Assembly: GCA_035041965.1 (NCBI GenBank)
Contig: JAPYMA010001612.1
Location: 1-64,000 of the forward strand
Direction of reading: 5' to 3'
DNA length: 64,000 nucleotides
Origin: Anisakis pegreffii
Taxonomy: Eukaryota > Nematoda > Chromadorea > Rhabditida > Anisakidae
The position numbers and the translations under genes are program-made. The notes under the pieces are model-generated. The model was given only the letters and a program-made list of their open reading frames with translations, ran no database searches and was not told where the DNA came from. Shown piece by piece: positions 42,688 through 51,921 of this stretch. The number at the start of each line of letters is the position of its first letter. Position 1 is the first letter of the stretch.

Positions 42688-44846
42688 TTAATAAAACCGT
42701 TTTCTCGTACGTTCTTGACGCTTTTGCAAGAAAACAATACCGAAGCCAAGCACGGCCACCACTACAACAATACCAATTATGAGTAGAATTATTGTACCGA
42801 ACCAGCCCAGTTTCGAGGGACGCGGTGCATCAATGTGATCCCTTGGTGATGCGGCGTATTCTGCAGCCGGCTCAATATTTCGGCGATTTACATCGCCCTC
42901 TTTTTCAACACGTGCAAACTCTTGTTCGTACATTTTCACCATCAATATATCGTGATTATCTACAACATACAAACACTGATCAATCGATGTGGCCATTTTT
43001 GTCAGAGAATGTAATGAAGATAAGAACAGACATATTTCCTTTGTGATACTCCTGGAAATGACAACGAATGCATACCAGAAAGATCGCCTGTGGCCGCCGA
43101 CATACCAAAATAATAACCAGTTGGTAAATGCACACCATTTACGCTCATACATTGTTTCCAAACACCCGCACCAGAGATATCAGTGAATACCTACAACTTT
43201 GATGATAATAAACAGAAATTTGAAACTGTCTGTGTAATGTGTACGTACCCACCACATCCTAGTTTTACGATAAGCTCATTTTTTGAAACCATTTCCGTTG
43301 AACTGCAATGCAAAACTTTCATGAGCAGGAATTTTTCATTTGAATTCTTAACAGTAACGCTAATATAACAACAACGATAACATCAAAAACAACCTACCGA
43401 AAGCGTCTCACCAACATAACGCACTAACACTTGAGTGTCTTCATCTTTATTCCGAAATTTTCTTTCGCATCCCACATGCTCACCGCCCAGTTGTGTATGA
43501 GTACCATCCATATCGTGATCATAATGAAGACTACCATTATTCACCATCGCTGAGATATACGGATGACTGTGCTGAAATTCTTCACATGAAAATCAGTCTG
43601 ACATGGAGATGAAAATTTAAAAGCTTCTGCATGGTGTATGATGAGAATTTTTCATTCATTCACTCAGTCATCTTGCTTCTAAATTTACTGACCGAATGAG
43701 GTCCATTATGGTTGCTGTACGTATCCAGAAAAATCGCCAAGCCTCGAAATTGATCTTTCGAGCCGAACACATTACCGAGTGTCAAACGATCTTGCACATA
43801 CCAGATCGCCAAGCCATCACCGAACAAATCTCTAGTCGAACCATGCACTTTGAAATTTACGTGCAATTCCCAGTCATGAGACCACACCGGCTGAATTTCC
43901 AAATTACATAACATCTTATTATCATCTGATGGTGTTCTGAATCGAATAAATATCGAATTAAGAAGAAATTAAGTTAAATCAAGAAAATTTTTTGACTCAT
44001 CCACTTTCATAATAATGTAAAACACATGAATCTGCGACTAATTTCATCACAGTTGGATGATATACTGGTAATTTTTCAGTGTAAAGAGATTAAGGAAAAA
44101 TCATTCTCCGACAGAGTAAGAAAATGAAAATCATAATAATAACAGTAACAATAATAATAACACAATATAACAAGGAATGAAAAAAAAGCTGACCATTGAA
44201 TTCCAAAGACCCCCTTGTCGACTTTGTTGATCAGGTGTCAAACGAATGTATTGATCGGTGATCATCGTTGAGCCGACGATATCCCAATACGGAATAATCA
44301 TGCCAGCACCTCAAAATAAATTAGTGCTCAAAATGAGAAAGGTCATGTGATTCCATAAGCATACAGAAACTCTCGATGGCGCTACTGCACCCTGATTATG
44401 ATTTACCTGATCTTGAAAAGGTCGGAAACTGATGGAAAACTTCACTGACTCCGCTTGAGAACTGGCTTTCGAATTTCGCTCATGCTCACTTCACGATGAA
44501 TTTAGTTTCGAAAGTTCCACGAGAAACTGCGTGCAAAATCAAAATCTGCATAACGTAATGATGCGGTGTTATATCACTTCATGACAATATGCTCATTTCT
44601 AACAATATCGACTACGAAATAACTTCCGAATAAGAACAAATAGTTGAATGATGTACCTTGATATGGCCTCACAAGTGAATGTTCTCGTCGATAATAGCCG
44701 CGCGTTTCGCTCACACTTGTTCCTTCAACGGCTTCTGAGAGTTTATCTGCGGCCGATGGCACAGAGCCGCCTGGCTTATAGTCTTGCGCCAACACAAGCA
44801 AATAATTCGACCAGCAAACCAATAACGTGATTAATGACCGTTTCAT
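42688..44846 (-). CDS. VIP36-type L-type lectin (LMAN2 family cargo receptor)
   Basis: Type I membrane lectin that carries high-mannose glycoproteins between ER and Golgi. Six exons join in phase: 44846-44657, 44309-44194, 43914-43693, 43571-43398, 43190-43076 and 42959-42688 (362 residues; human VIP36 has 356). Signal peptide MKRSLITLLVCWSNYLLVLA; lectin domain segments REHSLVRPYQG, YWDIVGSTMITDQYIRLTPD, HDWELHVNFKVHG, LFGDGLAIWYVQDRLTLGNV, FGSKDQFRGLAIFLDTYSN, YISAMVNNGSLHYDHDMDG, HLPTGYYFGMSAATGDLS; membrane helix near IILLIIGIVVVVAVLGFGIV; tail FLQKRQERTRKRFY, ending in KRFY like the mammalian protein. The Asp, Asn and His that hold calcium and mannose in VIP36 (GDG, DTYSN, YDHD) are all present. 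The ATG at 44846 is the first in frame before the signal peptide. C. elegans ILE-2 is probably the orthologue. Divergent from the TRAP-beta gene, 1.7 kb away. Confidence 0.94.
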
Positions 44847-46528
44847 GGTTTCGTTCACAAATTTTTCGATATCTGATAATATTTCGAACAGTCATCACAA
44901 TGCTAACCAAACTTAGAGCAATTACTAGTTGTAAACTTTGATAAGTTCAAATGAGAAATGAAACCGCAGAAAATGAATTATTTAAAGGCTTCCAGAATCA
45001 GATGAGATGATTAAGCCTGATCAGCATAAGCGTATTTTAAAGAAAACCTAACTACATAACCTAACAAGTGAGCCTTCGATTCGTTGATCAACAAAATCTA
45101 TGACGCCACTTTTGAATACGACACAATTCTTCAGTCACAAAGTAAGAAGTGAGGTTACCGAAGAGTGAGTTTGAACGACAAAATGATGAATTATGAAGTG
45201 ATCTAAAACCTGTGACGACAAAGTTGTGCACACAACACATCTCTATCGTAACAAATTTTGCGCTCTTAAATAAAATTTTAAGCGCATCCTCATAAAAAAT
45301 ATGCAAATGCAGATCCCATTCGATGAAAACTGTCATAATCCATTGCAAGTTTCGACTATTTCGAAACTTTCACGCAGGAGATGACAATACTTCATGAACT
45401 CATACCCTTACCAGGCGAACATGAAGTGCTAGTTGCCGAAAAAAAACAGTTGGTGTTGACTTTTTAAGTCTATGATGACGACTAGCAGAAAAATGCATAT
45501 CGTAGTCGCACTGCTCGTTCGTACCGTGTTCTTCAGTGCACCACCGAGCAAATTTTGAGTGGCACTAACCAAGCTATTTCCAATCGGTGACGTGCATTGT
45601 CGGTCTTTCAGAAAAGATTCTCAGGTGATGTTTGTGGGGTCTTTTCATTTTTGAATTTCTCGAACCGCACTCTCAGATCCGCTATATAGTTGAGTATATT
45701 TGCGTTGGTCAGAACGGTTAAATCATGTTTGGCAACTTGCGACCAAAAGCTGATTTGTTGTGGTATCAGAAATTTGTCGCCAGCCGAAAAAAATCGTCTA
45801 TTTGCAGTATGTTTATGCCGCGTGTCCAAAGTTGATTAAACGGCGGTCCGTGGTTAATTTGGTTGCTATTGTTTATTTTCTTGACGTTATGATAAATTTA
45901 CACTTTCTTAATTCATTCGTTTGTATTTCATAGCCTAAGCTATGCAGTCGATTGTGCGAATTTCGTGTATGTGCTTAGTTTATTAAACGTTATTTCAAAG
46001 AGCTCATTTTCGGCAGCTGCTATAACTCCACCGTACGAGTTGATCTTGTACGGCTGAGGTTGAAATTTACCCTGAGTTGGGGATTAATGCAGAGGTGGTT
46101 CCTGGTTGATGATTTCTCCCAACTGAAGCTGAGGTTTATTTTTTACTTCGAACCTCTTCGAATAGCCTTCAAAAACTTGTGTATAAGTCTGGCTCTTACG
46201 GCTGAGTTTTAAAAGCTGCCTTGTTTTCATTAAGAAAGATTGCTTCTGAATGAATATCTTGAAGAATAGCGTGACCTCTCCGTAATCTTTTTCTTTATAA
46301 AACATTATTTGATTAGTCTTCAGAAACTTTATTTTTTGACACCAAAATGAGTGAGAATGAATAGAATAGATCAATTCACGTGAGCTACCCGTATATGAAT
46401 TTAATTTCAAAATTCTGTTTGACGGATGAAAATGATTATCGTCGTGGTTTTGATCATCAAATGATGTGTTATGGCCGAGAATATTCATTGATTAAGATCA
46501 TATAATTTTAGGGATTCGAACTGCAACG
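44847..46528. other. Divergent spacer between lectin and TRAP-beta genes
   Basis: 1.7 kb that must contain both promoters. It also holds three minus-strand open frames (46084-46488, 45608-45829, 45088-45348). The middle one reads IPQQISFWSQVAKHDL and NILNYIADLRVRFEKF and loosely resembles hAT-like transposase-derived proteins, but this is weak and the pieces could not be joined. Confidence 0.4.
46510..46511 (+). promoter_or_regulatory. Probable spliced-leader acceptor of the TRAP-beta gene
   Basis: ATAATTTTAG ends 17 bases before the ATG at 46529. A pyrimidine/T-rich acceptor this close to a start codon, with no coding exon before it, is the usual nematode trans-splice arrangement. A 5' UTR intron is the alternative. 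Confidence 0.5.
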
Positions 46529-47760
46529 ATGAAATATAATTTGTTTTTGCTAGCGATATTAGGATGTTTGGTTTACGGGGATGAAACAGAAAAAGTTGTT
46601 CAACGCAATTCAGCCATAATCGTAGGTTCAAAGTTTTCGTTATCGCAGTATGCTGTCGAAGGAATGGACTATGTTATGGATTATCGACTGTATAATATTG
46701 GGGACAAGGTAATTTATTAAATTTTTTGTGTACATGTTCCTTGTGTGAACGCATTCTTTTCCTTTCGAGATATACCCTATACCTTCAGGTATGCATTACC
46801 ATAATTCATATATCCACTGAATCATCAAAGAGCTTAAACTAAGATCCAAAATGAAATAGGTTAGGCTTTCGATCTTCGCATGAATTGAACTTCCAGCGTT
46901 GCTCGGTGATTTAAGACTTCGACTACAATTTTGACAGGAGTCACGACCTTCGACGACTGTGAAAACGGTATGGTGGTAATTTTTGAAAATTGCAGACAGC
47001 CGTCAAAGTAAGCTTGGATGATCGGGATGCATTCCCAACGCAAGCATTTGAAATAATACGCGGATTATTACAGGTTTTCATCTCGTTTATCTGATTCTGA
47101 TAATCTTTTAGTTTCAATTTTCTGCTGAGATCACTGCGGGAGGAAACAGATGTCCGGTGGTTCAAGATTTCAGCCAAATAAATTGTGTAACTGCTCCATT
47201 TTTGAAATAAAAAAACTGATGCTTCGTTATTGTAGTAGTATGTATCCATGATGAATATGACAGATTCTTTTCGAATGGTACGACTAGTGGTCACGAATTT
47301 ATTGTAGGTCCGATGGGAACGTATTGCACCTGGGCAGAATGTTTCACATTCAGTCGTTGTAAGACCACGTGCAGTCGGTGCTTTCAACTATACAGCAGCT
47401 CAAATCACCTATTATCCATCTGAGAATGCAAAAGAGATCCGAATCGGTTATACTTCAGCACCGGGAGAGGGTTCGTTGATCGCACTCAGAAATTGTTCAT
47501 CGGTTTTAGTTGTTTTATTGTTGCTCTCCTCAACTTTCTCATCTCATCTTCACCGATCATATGTAAATCATTTCATTCGTTCATTTTTAGGTTATATTTA
47601 TCGACAAAAGGACTACGAGCGTAAATTTTCCGCTAAACTTGGTGTATGGTTGGTATTCGTTGTACTCGTTTCAGTTCTAACTGTAATCCCATTTGCCTTA
47701 TGGTACCAAAGTAAGAGCAAATACGATCAGGAAGTAACAACAACGAAGAAGTCCAAATAA
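46529..47760 (+). CDS. Translocon-associated protein subunit beta (SSR2, TRAP-beta)
   Basis: Single-pass ER membrane subunit of the TRAP complex, which sits beside the Sec61 channel and assists insertion of some signal sequences. Four exons join in phase: 46529-46708, 46996-47073, 47308-47470 and 47591-47760 (196 residues). Signal peptide MKYNLFLLAILGCLVYG; lumenal segments SKFSLSQYAVEGMDYVMDYR, LYNIGDKTAVKVSLDDRDAF, VRWERIAPGQNVSHSVVVRP and ITYYPSENAKEIRIGYTSAP match the beta-sandwich of SSR2; GYIYRQKDYERKFSAKLGVW leads into the membrane helix (WLVFVVLVSVLTVIPFALWY) and a short basic tail QSKSKYDQ...KKSK. NVS and NYT are possible glycosylation sites. The third intron (47471-47590) is 120 bp, a multiple of three, and has no in-frame stop, so its retention would add 40 residues in frame. 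Confidence 0.95.
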
Positions 47761-48547
47761 ATCGCCGTTGAAAGTGCCTTTTAGAAATCATTTTTTTCAT
47801 TTTGTTTTGTTTCATTTCTTATTTTTATTGTAATTCCGTCTTATTTTATTATGGAGAAGGAAATTTCGAGTGCCGTTCTTGTAGATGTTGGTAGAGAAAT
47901 TTATAAGCTCTCCCACCTGTATCCGAAATATGTCAGTAGAATTTCGTTGAGATTTTGATTTTTCAAGAAGTTTTTGTAAAAACTTGATATATAATTTTTG
48001 ATTTTGACTTCAAAAGGCTATATAATTTTTTTCAAAATGTGGTTGTTAGTGACTTACGCGAAGTGATATAGCATCTTGCAATTTTCGGGAGGAAATCTAT
48101 TTCTTCGTTATCATTTCAAATTTGTTTGTAATTTGACGTTTCTTTCATCGTTCGGCATTCGACAGACGCTCATCTCATGTCCGTTTCGTTCATATTGTTT
48201 GATGTTTACCTCAACTGATCAATCTGTTGTTCGCTTTGGATGTTTGAGTAGAGGGGAACTTCTGTTTTGAGTAAGTTGTCCGTTTTCGGATGATTCATCC
48301 AGTAAACCATACTCGTTCATTTGAATCAAACCTAATGAATTGGTTCGATTGGCTCGGGAAACAGGCAGACGAACGTACAGAAAATCATTTCATTGTTTCA
48401 GTATTTCAAAGAAATCCTTTAAAAAATTTTTACTTCAGTGATTTAAAATATGTAGATTGTTACTAGCTGAGGAATGGACGATTTGAGTAATTATATCATC
48501 GCGTTTTGTTTTTCCAGAAGTGCTTTCTTTTACGCACATAGGTGGTC

Positions 48548-48548
<1 letters not shown>

Positions 48549-48596
<48 letters not shown>
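48549..48596. repeat. (ATT)n microsatellite
   Basis: About 16 uninterrupted ATT triplets in non-genic sequence. Confidence 0.9.
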
Positions 48597-48599
<3 letters not shown>

Positions 48600-49042
48600 T
48601 TACTGTTACTCTGATTGATATCGTTGTTACCATAATCAATTTCATTATCACATTATGATTTTGTGTTCCAAGTGTTTGAATAGTTTTGTTAACTATTCAT
48701 ACTCTTACTGCACTACTGTCGCGATTTGTGTTTTTTTTTTTAATTTTTGTCTTCTTTGTTGATGTGTTGTTAAAATGTTCTGGAGGTTATTATTTATTTA
48801 CTTGTTCGTTTGTTTGATTATTTTATCAATCAGTTTTTATCATCAATGAATAAAATGTGATTTGTAGTTGAACGACGTTATTTTCAACGAAATTTATTGA
48901 TTACTTGAGAATATTTCATAAATTTTATTACATATGAAGACGGCTGCACTGTCGCAGTGATTCCAACAAATAGTTGCATAGTCTAAAAATACGCTCTTAC
49001 AAGGCTGCAACATTGAAGATCAGACTGGTATGTATGTTAAAA

Positions 49043-50166
49043 TTAAACGAAAATGAACTTTAATAGTTTAATGCAGCACGCACTAGATATGAGCACAACG
49101 AGAGCAACACTATGGAATCGCAGACGGCATAATACTCCGACTATTTGGTAGCACATCTTTTCTAATTCGATGAAAAATCGACCTTTCGCGGCACAGTACT
49201 TTGGTTCACAATTTTTGATGGGATTGTTGCTATATGGCAGAAGGTCGACCGATGTTAGTTGAAAGTTTTTGATATCAGCGAAAGTTCTGAAACAATCGTC
49301 TATGTTTTTGACTTCCAATCGGGACAATGGAAGTTAGGAAAAATACGTGCACCAAACATGTTGTATTTGGGGGATTCAGTGGAATCGATCGTTGTCAATG
49401 AAATTTCACATTTAAATTGTCGTTGTATTAAGAAATGAAGTACTTCGAAGAATGTTCGGACGAAATGAAGAAATGAGTACATCGATAAATCGAACGCTTC
49501 GAATACAAGTCGTACCGCTGCCGTTAATTCGAAAGTTTTTGTTGAGAACACACTCACATATTCATCCGTATTCATGAATATTCTGAACGACATTTTTTCA
49601 TTGAAAAATCGTTAAGCATCCACTCATAATTCTAACATACATCTGTCGACTGAATTTTGGCCTCTTCGTCATTGCTATTTTATGAATTACGAGTATCATT
49701 TCTAAGTTGTGAAAGTTATTTCTATCCTCAATATTATTATTGTCATTAATATTACTATTATTATCACCAATATTGTCGTTGTGGAAAGCAGGGTGCTGAC
49801 GAAAGAACATCATGATATTGGTGATAACAGCAATGTGTTATTGTAATTGCTGAGTAAAGAAACATTAAATTGTTGTGGGTGAAATTTTTCAAAGCTTCGC
49901 AGTTATTGGCATCCAAAAGATTATTTGAATTTGGTGTACATTCTAGTTGACCCTGAATCTTCGTCCCCAACGTTTTTGGAGCCGCGGCCATTTTCGGGGA
50001 CTGTCCCCGCTTCCGGAATGTCCCCGACTTCTGCAGTCGACGCTCCCCGAAATTCTCCGGAAAAAGAATTGAATTTAGAGACGTTCATTAGTGCTATCGT
50101 TAAGACGTTGTTATGAGTCGCGACAAGGACTTTCTGAGCATTAATTAACAGTTTCACTCCATTCAA
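49043..50166 (-). pseudogene. Possible decayed gene: collinear open frames in shifting frames
   Basis: Successive minus-strand frames overlap or abut while changing reading frame: MNGVKLLINAQKVLVATHNN (from 50166), NNCEALKNFTHNNLMFLYSA (about 49920-49850), MYVRIMSGCLTIFQ (ends 49598), VFSTKTFELTAAVRLVFEAF (49593-49300) and RLEVKNIDDCFRTFADIKNF to KMCYQIVGVLCRLRFHSVAL (49327-49043). Residue composition is protein-like rather than simple sequence. A GC-rich repeat (49962-50060) sits inside the chain. This could be a multi-exon gene, an interrupted pseudogene, or chance. No family is recognised. Confidence 0.25.
49962..50060. repeat. GC-rich fold-back repeat, copy 1
   Basis: A GC-rich island in AT-rich surroundings, built from GTCCCC/GGGGAC words. 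Its core GAGCCGCGGCCATTTTCGGG then GACTGTCCCCG recurs with few changes in copy 2 at 51254-51370. The right part (TCCCCGAAATTC), read on the other strand, matches the left part of copy 2, so the family has inverted arms. Confidence 0.6.
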
Positions 50167-50704
50167 AAGTTAGTGAATAATAATGCATTTATGGGTACTA
50201 GCATTGTCCATTTTATAAGTGTATCACTTATGATCACCTAATGCAAGCAGCTTACCTTCCAAAACACTTCCTTTTCCCAAGAGAACCCTATCATCTGAAG
50301 TTGTGGCGAACAATCTCGGAAAAGATTGGAGAGTAATTAACCGAAGTAGACAATCTTATGAGTGAGTGAGAAATCAACGTATGACCCTTCTTCCATTTTG
50401 ATAGCTGTGTCGCCGTAGCAGCGAATTAGGTACAATTGCATAATTTTATTTGCGTTCCATCGAAGAAAGAAATCTCAGAGCAAAAATAGAAACATCCTAA
50501 GTCGAAAGATACAAGAAGCCGATAACCACTGAGATCAACGGAGTTGATAAAAATGCCATTAAGAAAGGGATCGAAGACAAAACATTTACCATGAAAAGGA
50601 GTGGAACGTCCAAAATTACACTCTATATAAGAAACGGCAAAAAGGCACTAAGTCATTCGCATCGTCATTCTCATTCCGAGGTTCATCCTCCCTAAGCTCA
50701 TCGT

Positions 50705-50844
50705 TTATCGAACGCTAACGAGCGTCCAGAAGTACTTGGGTACTAACCAGTACCAAATCGTTACCTAGTGCTAATTAGCACCAAATTATAGCGAGACGCT
50801 GATTAGCGTCAAACGATTCCTGTACACTAATTGGGTAACTATTC
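50705..50844. repeat. 28-bp periodic array of short palindromes
   Basis: Five units of 28 bp (50705, 50733, 50761, 50789, 50817). The first four each centre on a perfect hairpin with a 4-base loop: ACGCT-aacg-AGCGT, GGTACT-aacc-AGTACC, GTGCT-aatt-AGCAC and GACGCT-gatt-AGCGTC. The loop centres fall at 50718.5, 50746.5, 50774.5 and 50802.5, exactly 28 apart. The fifth unit (CACT-aatt-GGGT, centre 50830.5) keeps the position but has a decayed stem. Stem bases differ between units yet remain complementary. Confidence 0.75.
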
Positions 50845-51253
50845 CAGGTCATCAACCCGTCAACCCATCAACAATATTTTATCATTCCTCGAGTCGTCAA
50901 TCATCAATCGTCAATTCGTATTGTCGATTCATTACAAGCTTAGTGATCGACATTGTATTTATCATAAATCAAGGCAAAACATTTGACTTCGAGAAAGTCG
51001 ATGGAACAAATCTGCACGTGACACTAATGACTATCCAATGTAGTTTTATTGTTAACATCGGTGCTGTTTTATTGCTATTTTTATCATTCTTTTCATTGTT
51101 AATATTTGAATAAAATATTGTAGATAGAATTGCATTGTTCCTTCGCAGTTATCGCTTTCCCAGCCTAAAGATCACTTATTTGAATGCATTTCCATCAACA
51201 AAAAAACGATGTTTCAAAGGTCCTGGTGACTCTAATTCGAAAGTTACATCTTC

Positions 51254-51370
51254 GAGGAATTTCGGGGAGTCGGAAACGGGGACAGGGATGAGACTGAGTT
51301 TTCTCCCCGTCCCCGATCATTTTCGAGCCGCAGCCATTTTCGGGGACTGTCCCCGTTCCCGCACAACACT
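51254..51370. repeat. GC-rich fold-back repeat, copy 2
   Basis: It shares the GAGCCGCAGCCATTTTCGGG, GACTGTCCCCG core with copy 1. The left arm GGAAACGGGGACAG and the right arm read backwards (GGGAACGGGGACAG) form imperfect inverted repeats, and the right end (AACACT at 51365-51370), reversed, reads AGTGTTGTGCGGG. That resembles the terminal repeat of the element at 58282, so the two may belong to one family. Confidence 0.55.
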
Positions 51371-51921
51371 AGTACATTCTGGTTCGTGGTCGCTCATTCG
51401 CTCAGCTATGAGTACATGAATCGCTGAGTAGTCTAACTGATGTGATATTCGGAATCGCCATCGAAGAGTGAAATCAAAAAAAATTACTTTCTGCTACTTA
51501 CAATTAGTAGTTTGTCTTTGTTAGTTGTGCATCGCACTGGAAGCATTTTCAATTCGATTGTTAGTTTGACCTTTCTCATCCGATCTGAAAGAAAATCGAA
51601 CGAAGAAATACTCGCATAAATAGACTCGTATTCTTGTAGACACACATAAGAAAGCAATTTAATTGCAATGAATGAACAGACTTCGAGAAATGATTGTAAT
51701 AATAAGTTTGCGTAATTGTTTTTGAGGGCAGTAACTTTGTTTGATTACAGTGAACGATTAGTCATGCCCGCTGTATCACTGGAGTGCTCATCGTTCGAGA
51801 AGTGATACGCAATGAAATGATTTGGGTTGGGAACATTTAATAATCATTGAATGACGCTGCTAAATTATTGGTCTATTCGAAAATTCTTGTGTAAAGATTG
51901 CGGAAAGAAATTTTAGAAGAA

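Larger units (their letters stand above)
47761..51921. other. Repeat-rich spacer, 4.2 kb
   Basis: Convergent spacer between TRAP-beta and the 1,327-codon gene. It holds the ATT microsatellite at 48549-48596, a chain of minus-strand open frames that may be a decayed gene (49043-50166), two GC-rich fold-back repeats and the palindrome array at 50705-50844. A TATATAAG string at about 50623 lies 80 bases before the array. No intact gene was seen. Confidence 0.5.

Noticed and set aside
43249..43310. Possible extra lectin exon reading STEMVSKNEL inside the fourth intron
   Set aside because: It resembles a coding stretch with an acceptor and donor, but its phase does not fit exon 4, and joining 43398 directly to 43190 gives the correct lectin sequence (ETLS-VFTDISG).
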